A DNA stretch of 64,000 nucleotides from Gentiana macrophylla (lineage: Eukaryota > Streptophyta > Magnoliopsida > Gentianales > Gentianaceae): the NCBI GenBank assembly GCA_026214975.1, contig JAOBSW010001191.1, forward strand, positions 62,001 through 126,000, read 5' to 3'. Of the stretch, positions 47,244 to 59,288 are shown piece by piece; the first letter of the stretch is position 1, and every line of letters starts with the position of its first letter. The translations under genes and the position numbers were made by a program. The notes beneath the pieces are model-generated. The model did no database searches and had not been told where the DNA came from. It saw only the letters and a program-made list of their open reading frames with translations.

Positions 47244-49819
47244 TGTTGAGTATTTTGTGTTGATGAATTCAAAATATTTTATTTTGGGATTTATTAACTA
47301 CTTGCTCTACAATTATTTATGTTATATGTTTTTGTGACATGTTTGAAAATTAATTTATTATAAGTGTCACGTTATTTATACAATATCTATTATTTATTAT
47401 TTTGTATTGTTATTATCTATCTTTACTTTTATAATTATCTATGTATATCATATTATATAAAATATATTTCTACTATATATAAGTTTATATATAAGGCCTG
47501 CTCCTTTTGAAACTATTTTCGGCCCGGTCCTTCTTTTATCAGAAAAAAAAGCTAAGCCCAACTTCTATTTCCCAACCTAATTTCTTATAAACTAAACCCT
47601 ACACTCCCTTACTCCATAATACAGCCGACCCCTCCCTTTATTTGCAACTTCCTGGAAATTTCCTCTCCTAGAAAACTCCACCTCCACCGCCCCTTTCCAT
47701 TAATTACTTGCCTGTCTCTATCTCTTCTCATCTTTGCTTAACCAATGCAATTGGCTGCAAATTCCAAATGTCTCCTTTCTTCTTCTTTCGGTTAAACAAT
47801 AATAGCTCTCGTGCTCTGTTGCCTCTCTCTTTTCCGATTTAAGGAAAGATCTGTTCTTTCTGAATCTCTGCAACTGTGATGGCACTGTGACTCTATTGCT
47901 GCGTTTGGAGCTTTGTGGTGCTTAGATGTCAGAGCTATGGTGAAAAGCATCAGTCTTTGATGCTAAAAATATGCTGAGACCGACGAGAAGAAATTCGAGG
48001 TCAATGATGTCCATTCATATCAAATCTGCAATGTACATGTATTATCTTTCCTCTTTTACATCACTCTTGTGTCATACGGTAAAAAGGTGCTATCTTTCTT
48101 TGTTTTCTTTCCCGAATCTGAACCCATGCATTGATAAACTTGCTCATCTGATGTAAATAATTTTCATCTCATTCATCTGTGTTTTAGATGACTAAATTTT
48201 TTAATCAGTCAATGCATGCTTTGAAATTTTGTTAAAGGTTGAATCTTTTCTATCTATCTGTGTCCAATCGTCTGAAACAATGCTTAATCTTTGTATTAGA
48301 TTTAATCCGAGTCAAACCCGTGCTAAATTACTTAATTCATGTTCCACTCGTGATTAAGGCTAGAAATTATGCTCTATACCCGTTGTTTTTGAATCATCTG
48401 TGATATAGTGCTAAACTCTCTTTTTGAAGCCTACAAATATATATATATAAAAGGCTCGCATGTTCTCTGAACCAAAGTACCTCGTGTATTAATTTTTGTG
48501 ATGTGAAATACTTGTCCATTTAATAATATTTTAGTCTTATGCCGTAGACACACACACGCATCTCTTTAAATACCATGTCTTTACTGTACACTTGAATAGT
48601 TATATATGCTTTATGTATGTGACCAAATTGCTATATATGTTCTCTCTCTTTAATATTATAGCCGTTGCTGCAGTAGCATCTTTTGTCCTATCTATGTGAC
48701 TTTTCAGAATAGCCTTTGCTCCCTCCGATGTGTTTAACTGCATATATTATTATAATGCTTGAAATCTACTAATCTGTGTATCAAGTGTGCAGTACATATA
48801 TATGCCCAGCTACTCAACTGAACGATCAAGCAATTACAGATTGATAAAGCATTTGAAAGAAATTGCAGCTAAGTAATTGCTGATTCACAAATGCAGTGAA
48901 ATAACCTTGGTCAAACAGTTAACTCAAACAACAACTCAAAGTCTCTCAAGGTGTTCTAAGAGCTTGAAACAAGTGGAGAAGCTTGGGGCTAGAAGAAGCA
49001 AGTAGAGTAGGAGTTAGGTTTGAGTGTTTTGAGAGTTATTTTGGAGTGTCATTTTTGAGGTATCAAACATGTGGTGAGAATAGTTATTGTACTCTTACAC
49101 TTGAGTTTTTAAACTTGTATAAGTGAGGAATAGAGTTTTGGTTTACTATTATGCATTGATATTTGGAGTTCATCAAGTCAAGGATGGATCTTGGTGGTTC
49201 AACACACACAGCTTTGTGTGTTGAGAAGAGTGCTGAAGGACTGTGTTTGGAGGGCTCCGGTCTGCACTTCAAATTTTCCATCCGAGCTATAGGCTCCGGT
49301 GGGGTAAACTTTTGTACTGTGTTTGTAACCGTAGAGATTTATAGTATAGCTTTAGTGTTATACTTGAATCTTGACCTCAAGTGTTCTTTCTAAGCTTGGC
49401 TTGGATTCAACATTTGGTTGATTCAAGTAAAAACTTCTTGACTAATTGTTTTGCTTGGATTGTTTGTTTTTGTTTTTGTAACACCTTAGGACTTTGCATG
49501 CTAGTTAAACAACATAAAATCTGCTAAGTGTTCTCTCACCTAATCAACAACACTTAGGTAATTTTCTGCATGATAGTTAACAGCCTAACCTGATCTAAAA
49601 CAAGTTTGTTTGTAATCATGTTAAGTTATACATAGATCACCTAGACAAGTAGGATAACTTAGCTTTTATATAGTTAAAGTAAACAGTCTTCCACCTGTTT
49701 AATTGACTGAAACTAAGTTGGAACTCTGATTTGTGCTTTAATCGAAATAGAATCGAAAAATTGGTAATTACTCTATTCACCCCCTCTAGAGTAATTGTTT
49801 GTGCGTTCTCGATGCAACA
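47244..49819 (+). repeat. 5' LTR of element G2
   Basis: 2,576 bp, TGTTGAG...CAACA. Its middle (about 48452-49665) is missing from the 3' LTR. A second half typical of such LTRs carries a ctccggt block near 49255-49300. Confidence 0.85.
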
Positions 49820-49821
49820 AT

Positions 49822-49832
49822 TGGTATCAGAG
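49822..49832 (+). other. primer-binding site of element G2 (initiator tRNA-Met)
   Basis: tggtatcagag two bases inside the 5' LTR, complementary to the 3' end of initiator tRNA-Met. Confidence 0.88.
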
Positions 49833-50276
49833 AGAGGTCACTAGTTGTCTTGTTTTTGTATTGTTTGTTTGTGATCTGTTTGTATGCTATTTGTACTACC
49901 TGCTCTCTGTCTGCTGTTCTTGTTAGTTTGGTCTTTCTTCTTGCTTTATCCGATCATTCTTATATCTTTGCTAGTTACTAGGATCTTGTCTTGCACTCCT
50001 TAATAACATGAACTTGATCTGGTCACTTGTCTGAACTCTTATTCTTCCTGCAATTTGTCATAGGTGCACACACTTCTCTTACATTACACCTTTCTTATCT
50101 TAGTCTCACACTTCACTTCTTGTCTCCATTTCACAGTTCTTTGGTCTTCATCTGATCCTTCATTGTAAATCATTCATCTCCAAAAAAAAACTGCATTGTA
50201 TCACTACATCTGTTTTTAGGATCATTCTTGCATCTTCATTCATCATCTAATAGAAACTCACTTAATCCTTTCTAGC

Positions 50277-52173
50277 ATGGCCTCTTCCAGCCAGAATTTG
50301 CCTCAACAAGAGGGTATGTCTAGCCTTAGACCCCCTTTCTTCGATGGTACAAATTATGGCCGTTGGAAACGTGCTATGAGACTGCATTTGGAATTTATAG
50401 ACCTTCAACTATGGTTTTCCATTGAAGATGGTCCATATGTTCCAAAGAAAGTCATCATAAAAGATGGTGCTGAGGTTGAAGTCATTAAGGATAGAAAAGG
50501 CTTTGGGCCTGATGATTATAGAATCATGGCATTGCACTTCAGAGCCGAATCTACCCTTCTTGGCGCACTCAGTCCAGCTGAATGTGATTATGTGTCTTCA
50601 TGCTCAAATGCCAAGGAAATATGGGAAAATCTGCGTATGAGGTATGAAGGTACTAATCAAGTTCAGCGTTCTAAAATTGATAGGCTCATGCATGAGTATG
50701 AAACATTTCAGATGAAGCCTAATGAATCTATTAGTGACATGGACTCAAGATTTACTTCTATTATAAATCAACTTAAGTCACTAGGTGAACACTTTTCAAA
50801 TCTGAAACTCTGTCAGAGAATTCTAAGATGTTTGCCTCCCGAGTGGGATCCTAAATCTACAGCTATTTCCGAGGCAAAAGATCTTTCAATTCTTCGAATA
50901 GAGGAACTCATTGGATCCTTGTTTATGAGTCCCAAATGAAAGCTCGTGAATGAGCTAATGTTGAGTCACGGAATGTAGCTTTTCAAGCTGCAGCTTCTAA
51001 ACGCGTACCCGAGACTTCCTTGAGCGATAGTGATAATGATGATGAGGACATTGCTATATTGGTTTGAAAATTCAGAAAATTTCTGAATTATGAAAAGCAG
51101 TCCAGTCATCATTCAGCTCCTCAAGTGAACAAGTCTGAAAATTCTGAAGTTATATGTTTTAATTGCGATAAGACGGGTCATTATAAATCTGATTGTCCTT
51201 ATCTTATGCATGATAAAGCAGCTAAGCCTGCAGTTCAAAAACATCCTAAGTATAAAGGTTTTGCTGCATGGGATATCGGCTCAAGATAAATCATCGCTTC
51301 ATTGAAAAATGAAAAGGCCAACATTTGTGTGGTCAATTCTGATTATGAATCAGATTCTGAGGTAGAAACTCCTACTAAGTCCAAAAATATTCTGCATTTT
51401 CTTTCCAGCATTCTAGCAACTAGACAACATCATTTGCGTAAGGAAATTAATGAGTTAAAGCTAGAAATGGAAGAAAAAGAAAAAATTGCATGCTCTCTTA
51501 GGAACTCATTTCTTGAGTTGGAATCTAGATCCGAAGACTTGATCAATGAGAATGAGTCTTTAAAGGTTGAAATGTCTAAGCTCGCACAAACCATTCAAAG
51601 GTTTGAAAATAGCTCTAAACAGCTTGATGAGCAACTCACTTCACTTAAAGACCCAAAAGACAAAACCGGTCTTGGCTTCAAACCTTCCTTGGAAGAAGTT
51701 GTAGCTAAGCCTTCAATTTTTGTCTCAAAAGGTAAAGAAAAAGTCTTTGAATCTAGACCCATTCATGTGGAGATAGCATCTAAGGCTTCTACATCTTCCA
51801 CATCTAAGAAATCACCTAAGCATGCTTCATCTACACACCCACGCACCCCACAACATCTTGATTACGCGAGAGCTAAGTTTAGCTATTCCACACCTTCTAA
51901 ACATCATGCATTTCAGTATGATAGATCTCTTAGGAACACCACTTCTAGTAGTTCGTCTTTTCAAACTGTCTTTGCTGCACCTCATAATCCTGCATTTCAG
52001 CATCCTGCACAACATTTTCTGCATACACGTCAATAGTTTCAGCATCCTGCTCAAGCTGATACATATTTTCCTACAGCATTTCAGTATACACATCCACCAT
52101 TTCATCACACACCACCTCCAGCTTCACATCCTTCATCTAGACAATATGGTTTTAGACTACACACCACCACCCT
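50277..52173 (+). pseudogene. Copia gag of element G2 (UBN2 domain, zinc knuckle, coiled coil), broken
   Basis: Capsid-like gag of a Copia element. A 220-residue frame (50277-50939) starts MASSSQNLPQQEGMSSLRPP, then FFDGTNYGRWKRAMRLHLEF (DUF4219 start) and the UBN2 region with AKEIWENLRMRYEG and ISDMDSRFTSIINQLKSLGE. A stop codon follows. A further frame supplies the zinc knuckle CFNCDKTGHYKSDC (51155-51196, CX2CX4HX4C), which binds RNA. After another stop, 51302-52036 codes for a coiled coil (about 51420-51660) and a Ser/His-rich tail. The tail is interrupted at 52178 by a solo LTR and continues at 54004. Several stops mean gag is not made as one protein. Confidence 0.85.
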
Positions 52174-52178
52174 ACTCT
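52174..52178. repeat. target site duplication of solo LTR, left copy (ACTCT)
   Basis: ACTCT here and AATCT at 53999-54003, one mismatch, around an LTR with TG...CA ends. Confidence 0.6.
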
Positions 52179-53998
52179 TGTTGAATAGGTGTCCTAAACC
52201 CAACCGGGTTGAACCGGATCCGACCGGGTCGGGTCGTTTACAGTCTATTTAAGTTTATGTAATAACTTTATTATGATTAATAAAAGCACTTATGTTATTA
52301 TATATTGTTTATCTTCATATTATTTGTTTTATATATAGTAACGTCCCTAGTGTCAAACTGTGATAGATAAACCATGATAGTGATTATGGTTGATGAGATC
52401 TCTAATCACTTTAATAAGTTTGATACTTAAAAGTCTCTAGTCTTATGTACTGTCAAATGGGACATTGATAGTATAATTAGACTAGCACATATTGGATGTC
52501 TTCTATCTTATAGAAGGTAGGGATAGATCTCGTCTATCGAAGTGTAGAGACACTTGGACTGTACGTGGACGTGTATTAGAGAATGCGTACGTTAGACTGA
52601 CCCACTTACATTAAGTGCCACACTATGTGGCGGTTGTGTAAATATCCTTTATACCGGAGTCTTCATGGCATCATGGTGTGGATTGTCATGCTTTGACACT
52701 ATTGAGATTTCTCCTATCCACGGGGCGATCATGCGGTAGTGATTGGGAGTGATATTGAAGCATGCGGAGTATACATGATTGGTCGTCCGGGAATCGCGTA
52801 TCCTATGATTATGATCGAATATCCGAAATGGCCTTATTATAAGGAATATCTGGCTCTCAAGAATCTTTTCAAAGTGGGAGTAAATGTGTTATTCCGAGAG
52901 AGCGTGATATCCAGATTAATGTATTGACACTCGAGATACGATCGTATGGATATTATTACCATGATAGGATTGTAAGTTACACGGTAACTACTTCAAATGA
53001 AAAGTAGTAGTCATTGCTTTTGACTCTTCCAATGATTGGGGGTCACGGTGTGTTGCTAGACGCTATCCCGTGATCATTAGGCATGAAGGGCATTTTCATA
53101 AATTGTACTTTGTGTCTCTGGCCAACATATTCGGAAGCCTATCGGGCCACACACATATGAACATCGAGTCGGATTAAAATGCAGTTATAGTTGATAACCA
53201 AATAAGGAAAGTTTATCTAAAATACTGTAAAGATTATAGTGGTAAATTGGTGGTATTTATTTATTATGAATAAATAAAATACAACATATTAATTATACAC
53301 AAATTATATTAATTAAAGAATATTCTGGAAGCCAATTAATTGGCATTTGGGGTGCAAGTCACTAGGGTATAAGATCCAATTGGATTGTGCACTTTAATTA
53401 ATAAGATTACCATAATATTAATATAAGATATTAATTGATTTTGGAAAAATAGATTTATGGTAATAAGATAAATATAATCAATATAGGATATTGGCAATAT
53501 TTAGATTTTATTTAATATAAGATATTATAATAAAAGAGATAAATCAATCTAATTGATTTTCCTTATTTTATTGGGAAAAAGGTTTTCTTCTCCTCCACTC
53601 TAGGTTGGGGCGCCCCCTACACTATAAATAAGAGGTGGGTGTCAAGCTCTTTTGTACATCACAATTGCAAGAGCTAATATTTCTTGTGTAAAAGAGAGAG
53701 CATCCTATAGAGAGTTTGTGAGGGAGGAAAAATGCTGGTCTAGCAGCCGGAGTTTTTCCAATAGCAATCCAAGGAGGATTCTGGCGAGGAGTTCGTGTGG
53801 ATCAACGATAGAGGCCGGACACGTGGACGGATTGCGCACTATACTACTCTCCGTTGACGGTCAAAGCGACGATCTTATAGATCATCCAAGTTATAACCGT
53901 CAAACTACTTAACGTGTTTATTGCATTAACGAAGAACGATCTAGAAAAGGAAATCAAAATTTTAATTTCCGCTGCGTTAAACTAGTGATTTCCTAACA
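52179..53998 (+). repeat. solo LTR inside element G2
   Basis: 1,820 bp starting TGTTGAATAGGTG and ending TTTCCTAACA, with a TATA box (tataaata, 53623-53630) and no second copy in the window. It splits the Ser/His-rich gag tail of G2; the frame ...PPPYS resumes with HMRPRMAPIHTW after it. A solo LTR arises when the two LTRs of an element recombine and delete the middle. Its LTR differs from those of A-D and G2, so it represents another family. Confidence 0.75.
53623..53630 (+). promoter_or_regulatory. TATA box in solo LTR
   Basis: cactataaataagaggtggg, with tataaata about 370 bases before the LTR end. Probable former promoter of the lost element. Confidence 0.5.
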
Positions 53999-54003
53999 AA
54001 TCT

Positions 54004-54228
54004 CACATGCGTCCTCGCATGGCACCCATTCATACATGGTTTCATGAGCATAATCGACTTGGTCAAAGTCACCCATATCCCCATCCACTATATTTTGGCT
54101 TGCTTGGAGCTGCTCCAAAGACCACTAGTACTTCTTTTGGTACTAATTTAGGTCCTAAGAGTTATCTCAAAAAGCCCAAAATAAAAAAGGTTTGGGTTGT
54201 CAAGGGTACTTTACCCAAACGAGTCTAA
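54004..54228 (+). pseudogene. gag tail of element G2, continuation
   Basis: The frame starting MRPRMAPIHTWFHEHN, rich in His/Pro, ends KKVWVVKGTLPKRV and a stop at 54226-54228. It continues the gag tail cut at 52178. No protease or integrase follows; the next 430 bp lead straight to the 3' LTR. Confidence 0.6.
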
Positions 54229-54665
54229 CATTTCAAAGACCCTCACACTTTGGGTACCAAGTGTCTTATTTTTCTGTTTTGTAGATTTTTAATGACAACA
54301 ATTTATGTTATCTAAAAATGTATTTGGTATCAATATCCTTTTTCAATCCTTTCCTCCACTTGGTATCATTCTTGATATCAAAATCCCTAACAAAAATTCT
54401 TTTCTCACCCTCCAAGGCCTTATTTTTTAAGTATTTTGTGAAAAAGTGTCCTTTAAAACCCTCCTTTAGTCTAACCCCTTGATTCCCTTGATTAATTTTC
54501 AAACTAAGGGGGAGAGAAACGTGTAAAACTCTTATATTTTGCTAAGTGTTAAAGCTTTGATTAAGGGGGAGTTTATCTCTTTAATGATTGCTCCTTTGTA
54601 GGGGAGTTAAACCCCAAAATAAAGTTTTAAAAGTGATATTTTGAAAATAATCAAAGGGGGAGAAT
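54229..54665 (+). other. pre-LTR region of G2 with repeated polypurine tracts
   Basis: Non-coding. Purine runs of the form aaggggga/aggggag occur near 54506, 54563, 54600 and 54652. The last, next to the LTR, is the likely plus-strand primer. Confidence 0.6.
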
Positions 54666-55854
54666 TGTTGAGTATTTTGTGTTGATGAATTTCAAAATAT
54701 TTTATTTTGGAATTTATTAACTACTTGCTCTACAATTATTTATATTATATGTTTTTGTGACGTGTTTGAAAATTAATTTATTATAAGTGTCACATTATTT
54801 ATACAATATCTATTATTTATTATCTTGTATTGTTATTATCTATCTTTACTTATATAATTATCTATGTATATTATATTATATAAAATATATTTCTACTATA
54901 TATAAGTTTATATAATGCCTGCTCCTTTTGAAACTACTTTCGGCCCGGTCCTTCTTTTATCAAAAAAAAAAAAGCTGAGCCCAACTTCTATTTCCCAACC
55001 TAATTTCTTATAAACTAAACCCTACACTCCCTTATTCCATAATGCAGCCGACCCCTCCCTTTATCTGCAACTTCCTGGAAATTTCCTCTTATAGAAAACT
55101 CCACCTCCACCATCCCTTTCCATTAATTACTTGCCTGTCTCTATCTCTTCTCATCTTTGCTTAACCTATGCAATTGGCTGCAAATTCCAAACGTCTCCTT
55201 TCTTCTTCTTTCGGTTAAAAATTAAGAGCTCTTGTGCTCTATTGCCTCTCTCTTTTCCGATTTAAGGAAAGCTCTGTTCTTTCTGAATCTCTGCAATTGT
55301 GGTGTCACTGTGACTCTATTGCTGCGTTTGGAGCTTTGTAGTGCTTAGATGCCAGAACTATGGTGAAAAGCATCAGTCTTTGATGCTAAAAATATGCTAA
55401 GACCGACGAGAAGAAATTCGGGGTCAATGATGTCCATTTATAATCAAATCTGCAATGTACATGTATTATCTTTCCTCTTTTACATCACTCTTGTGTCATA
55501 CGGTAAAAATGTGCTATCTTTCTTTATTCTTTCCCGAATCTGAACCCATGCGTTGATAAACTTGCTCATCTGATGTAAATAATTTTTATCTCCTTAATAT
55601 GTGTTTTAGATGACTAAAATTGTTAATCAGTCAACGCATGCTTTGAAATCTTGTTAAAGGTTGAATCTTTTCTATCTATCTCTGTCTAATCGTCTGAAAC
55701 AATGCTTAATCTTTGTATTAGATTTAATCCGAGTCAAACCCATGCTAAATGACTTAATTCATGTTCCACTCGTGATTAAGGCTAGAAAATATGCTCTAAA
55801 CCCGTTGTTTTTGAATCATCTGCGATATAGTGTTAAACTCTTTTTTGAAGCCTG

Positions 55855-55920
<66 letters not shown>

Positions 55921-56101
55921 CCTGCAAATATATATATAAAAGGCTTTTATAAAGTTAAATTAAACAGATCTTCCACTTTGTTTAATTGGTGAAACTAAGT
56001 TGGAACTCTGATTTGTGCTTTAATCGAAATAGAATCGAAAAATCGGCAATTACTCTATTCACCCCTTCTAGAGTAATTGTTTTTGCGTTCTCGATCCAAC
56101 A
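54666..56101 (+). repeat. 3' LTR of element G2, with internal deletion and TA expansion
   Basis: 1,436 bp. Compared with the 5' LTR it lacks about 1.2 kb after aaaaggct (near 55947) and has a long TA run (55856-55918) between two copies of gcctgcaaatata. Ends TGTTGAG...CAACA. Confidence 0.82.
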
Positions 56102-56825
56102 ATTCTCAGTGCTAAAGATACGCCATCAATCGTGACTGGGAGCCAAAATGTACCAGGGTCTCTTAGTTTTTCTATCAAGTCTGAATCAAGGTAATCCTCG
56201 GAATAAGAAAACATAGTATCCGGATCCTCATCAGGATCAGAGTCAGTAGAAGATGCATCAATTAGCTCTATAGGAAACACACCTGATCTATAGGTTTCTT
56301 ACTCCTTAAGGTTTGCTTCTCATTCCTCTTCTGCCATGGCTGCTTCCTTCTCTTGCTCTATTCTCTTCTTATCCGCTTGGTATTGCTCGTATACCTTCAA
56401 ACCTGGATACATCGAGATGGGAACTGCGTGTATAAGTCTTCGTGGAATTGTGCTAGGTGGCTTTTGAAAATCCTTCGATCTTTCCTAGTAATCGTCGAAA
56501 GTGTTTTGTATCCTGCAAGATAGACTAAATAAAACACAAACAAAGTTAGTAATTTCCCGCCTCAGCTGAGCTTAAACCCAACTGTTGAGGACCTACTAAC
56601 TAGTAAATTACTGAGATGAACACATAAAAACTAGTATCGATCAGAATCTGAGTGACAGTTGCCACGGCCGCGACAAAGTATGCCATTGCTTCGACAACTG
56701 TTTCCTTTTTTCTGATCGAAAAAAATCTTGGTGTGATCTGAGCAGACTCTTAACTAAAAGACTAAATAACAAACGAATAATTCTTATTCAGATTTAATGA
56801 ATCTATTATCCACATTGGCCATTGT
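56102..56825 (-). pseudogene. Gypsy protease fragment, N-terminal part, and short leader
   Basis: Minus-strand frame at 56068-56280 contains acidic DSDPDEDPDTMFSYSEDYL and then FWLPVTIDGVSLALR, the start of the retropepsin fold. Removing G2 joins it directly to CDTGSS at 47238. Between this piece and the primer site only about 550 bp remain, too little for a full gag, so gag was deleted earlier. Confidence 0.7.
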
Positions 56826-56842
56826 CCCCAGCAACGGCGCCA
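56825..56842 (-). other. primer-binding site of the Gypsy remnant (tRNA-Asp-like)
   Basis: TGGCGCCGTTGCTGGGGA on the minus strand, one base different from the site of G1, six bases inside the LTR. Confidence 0.8.
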
Positions 56843-56848
56843 AAAACT

Positions 56849-58250
56849 TGATCCGCATGTATGCCACTAATACGCACGAAATGCTAGCAAGAGTACTAGG
56901 TCAATCGTAGTATAGTTGATGTGTGTCAAGGTCGATCCCACAGAGACAATGCAACATGGATAATAGACATTAAATCCAGACAAGAAGACAAATAATGGTC
57001 CTTGACCAACATAAATACGGAAAAGGTAAATTAGTGTATCTCTCCTCTCCGATCTCCTAAGTTGGTTCCATTGATCTTTATGTCTACTTTTCCTCGTAAT
57101 TTCCTAGATTACATAGAACATTTTCTAATTTAGTTTTAGCTACGGGTGCATTCTCCTAACCCTATCTACTTCCATTGACAGGACATCAGACAATCTATGT
57201 GCAATTAACCTCCTTTGTTGGTTGTATTAACTCACATGTCGGCGCAGACCGAGTACCTCCCAAAGCAGCTATCGTGGACTGACTAGCATGTTCCCAGGGA
57301 TTGATCAAACAATGTCCAAACTAACACTTCACTAATAGTCCTTCATGTTAATTTACGAATACAATAAGCATATTGGCAAGATCTAACCTATCGTTAATTA
57401 AACCTATCGATCAACGTAGCTGACGCCGAATCTTCAGATTATGGAGACCTAAGTTGTCGCGGCTGCGATATAGACCGTCGCAGGATCGGCAGCGGTGGTT
57501 CTTAATTATGAAATCTACATCGTTCTGTTCTGATTATTCTAGTTGATTATGAGTTATTTAGACATGCATATTAATTGCAACACATTAACCTAACTAAATC
57601 TACCATGATAAAAAATACAAAGGAACGTTCAAAGCTTCATACATTTATCAATGGTGACCTAGCTTGATCAACTCAAGCTAGTTGATGGATTGAAGGAGAT
57701 AACCAAGAAACGAACTTTAAAAGCTAATAATAAAATTTTATTTAATAGAAGAAAATATTTGATAATAATATAAAGTATGGTATCTATGCATATATTACTA
57801 TGAACTGACACAGCCTTTTTATAGAATGTAAAATAGACCTAGTTGATTTAACCTAAAAGACTTAATCACAAATCACGGCTCCTTCTTTTTCGTGTCGCCC
57901 AAGCCGCGCGGCCGAGCTGCGGCTAGGGTTTCTGCGACCATGGGCGTTTTCTCTTATTCGCCCGGCGAGTCTTCGTCTTGACTTCTTCCGACGACTTCGC
58001 CCAATGAATTCTTCTTTAAACGGATCCACTCTCTTTAGCCCAAAATATGGTATCCTAAAAATCACATAAAACAAGGCAAAACAGTACCAAATATCAGGAT
58101 AAAAATGCAAAGATACAGAATTACTAACCAAGGAACCGGCATTAGACAATCGACACGTATTTCGCGACATATTCTGACTATCACTAATCAATTGAGCACA
58201 ATTCGGGGTAAATAAATGTATGATTTATAGTATCATTTTCAGTGTGATCA
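56849..58250 (-). repeat. 5' LTR of the Athila/Tat-like Gypsy remnant
   Basis: 1,402 bp bounded by the short inverted repeat TGATC...GATCA next to the tRNA-Asp primer site. It contains gtcgatcccacagagac (about 56931-56947), a block found near the start of Tat/Athila LTRs. The 3' LTR and most of pol are missing, so the left part of the element has been lost. Confidence 0.7.
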
Positions 58251-58957
58251 GCAGGACTAGAACTTCCATGTATGTATTACTCATAGCACATAAACATATT
58301 TAGTACTCAATCTAATGGTAATAGCTGATAGCTGATAAGGTCATTCGTAGCAGAAACCCTATATGGTACCCTATCCTTAAAACGAAGATAAAAAATAGAG
58401 TTTAACCCAAATAGTTCCCACAACAGTGGCTCTATCCCTTTTTATTTTTTGGGATTTGACAATGCATCCCCACATTTGAGGATGCACTATTCACGTCCCC
58501 AAACATATTTAATTATAAAAAATTATAGGGATTATGATAGGGATGCTGCTGAAGTGAAATAATAAATATTTAAGGTGTATGAATAGAGTTGTGAAGTAGA
58601 ATATATATTATTTAATAGTATTTGAAATGTTATAGGGATAAGGATAGGGATGCTGTTGTGGAGTGTTTTGAATTGTGATATTGTAAAATAGGGATATGTA
58701 TTATTTTATATTATTTTAGGGATAAAATTTGGTGCATCTGCTACTAATGCCCTAAGTACCCTTGTGATAATATTTTAGTTAACCTTAAAAGGCTGTACTT
58801 TTAGGTGTTATATTTATCCATCATATTGTTTTTTTAGAAAGAGAACTTTTATTATTTTCAAAAGTGGAATGTCCACAACTTACAAAGGAAATAACAGAAT
58901 TTTTTTCACAGTAAACAAAATTTAATCTAAGTTTCTCGACAGTTTTATGCTAAATCT
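58251..58957. other. AT-rich spacer with repeated gggatgctg blocks
   Basis: No gene is seen. A motif ttatagggat...gatagggatgctgctg(a/tgg)agtg occurs at about 58523 and again at about 58630. Flanking text (tgcatccccac..., ...gcatctgctactaatgccc) resembles small plant transposons, but I find no terminal inverted repeat. Confidence 0.4.
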
Positions 58958-59272
58958 TCATAGAAAGTTAAGGTTGATGAGGTAGCTAGGAGTGTTGGGT
59001 CTCTCCTCCCACTTCGAGCAAGCAGATTCAAATTTGATTTCACACGGAAGTACCTCGTTTGTAGCCACCTGTCCAAAATCCGGTGGATGAGTCTTGATAT
59101 GGTCTCTGGATTGCTGGGGTGGCATTATGGAATCAACGTTAACAAGACTGGCAAGCATAACTTTATCTCCTGGGTGCAAAGGTCTCTTGGACGCATTGGA
59201 CATGTCGGGTAAAGCGGTTCTTGCTGATGAAGTCTTTCTTGCGAGTATATTGTTCATTGTGAGTAAATTCAT
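58958..59272 (-). CDS. hypothetical 104-residue open frame
   Basis: Minus-strand frame starting MNLLTMNNILARKTSSARTA and containing HPPDFGQVATNEVLPCEIKF. Its composition looks protein-like (charged, few low-complexity runs), but I do not recognise a family. It lies just upstream of the RPA-like pseudogene on the opposite strand and could be an exon or an old gene fragment. Confidence 0.2.
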   Translation of the reverse strand: MNLLTMNNILARKTSSARTALPDMSNASKRPLHPGDKVMLASLVNVDSIMPPQQSRDHIKTHPPDFGQVATNEVLPCEIKFESACSKWEERPNTPSYLINLNFL

Positions 59273-59288
59273 CTCATTTAATGCATGC

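Larger units (their letters stand above)
47244..56101 (+). mobile_element. Copia-like gag-only LTR element G2
   Basis: Plus-strand LTR element of 8,858 bp, including a nested solo LTR of 1,820 bp. The 5' LTR is 47244-49819 and the 3' LTR 54666-56101. The tRNA-Met primer site TGGTATCAGAG lies at 49822-49832, two bases inside the 5' LTR. The polypurine tract caaagggggagaa lies at 54652-54664. It codes for a gag protein but has no protease, integrase, RT or RNase H, so it is non-autonomous. It inserted into the Gypsy protease fragment. The gag type (UBN2, zinc knuckle) and primer site indicate Copia; the long LTRs and repeated AAGGGGGA tracts resemble SIRE/Maximus members, which is an inference. 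Confidence 0.88.

Noticed and set aside
49163..49393. 76-codon plus-strand frame MEFIKSRMDLGGSTHTALC
   Set aside because: Lies within the 5' LTR of G2 in a region missing from the 3' LTR; no recognisable domain and no independent support.
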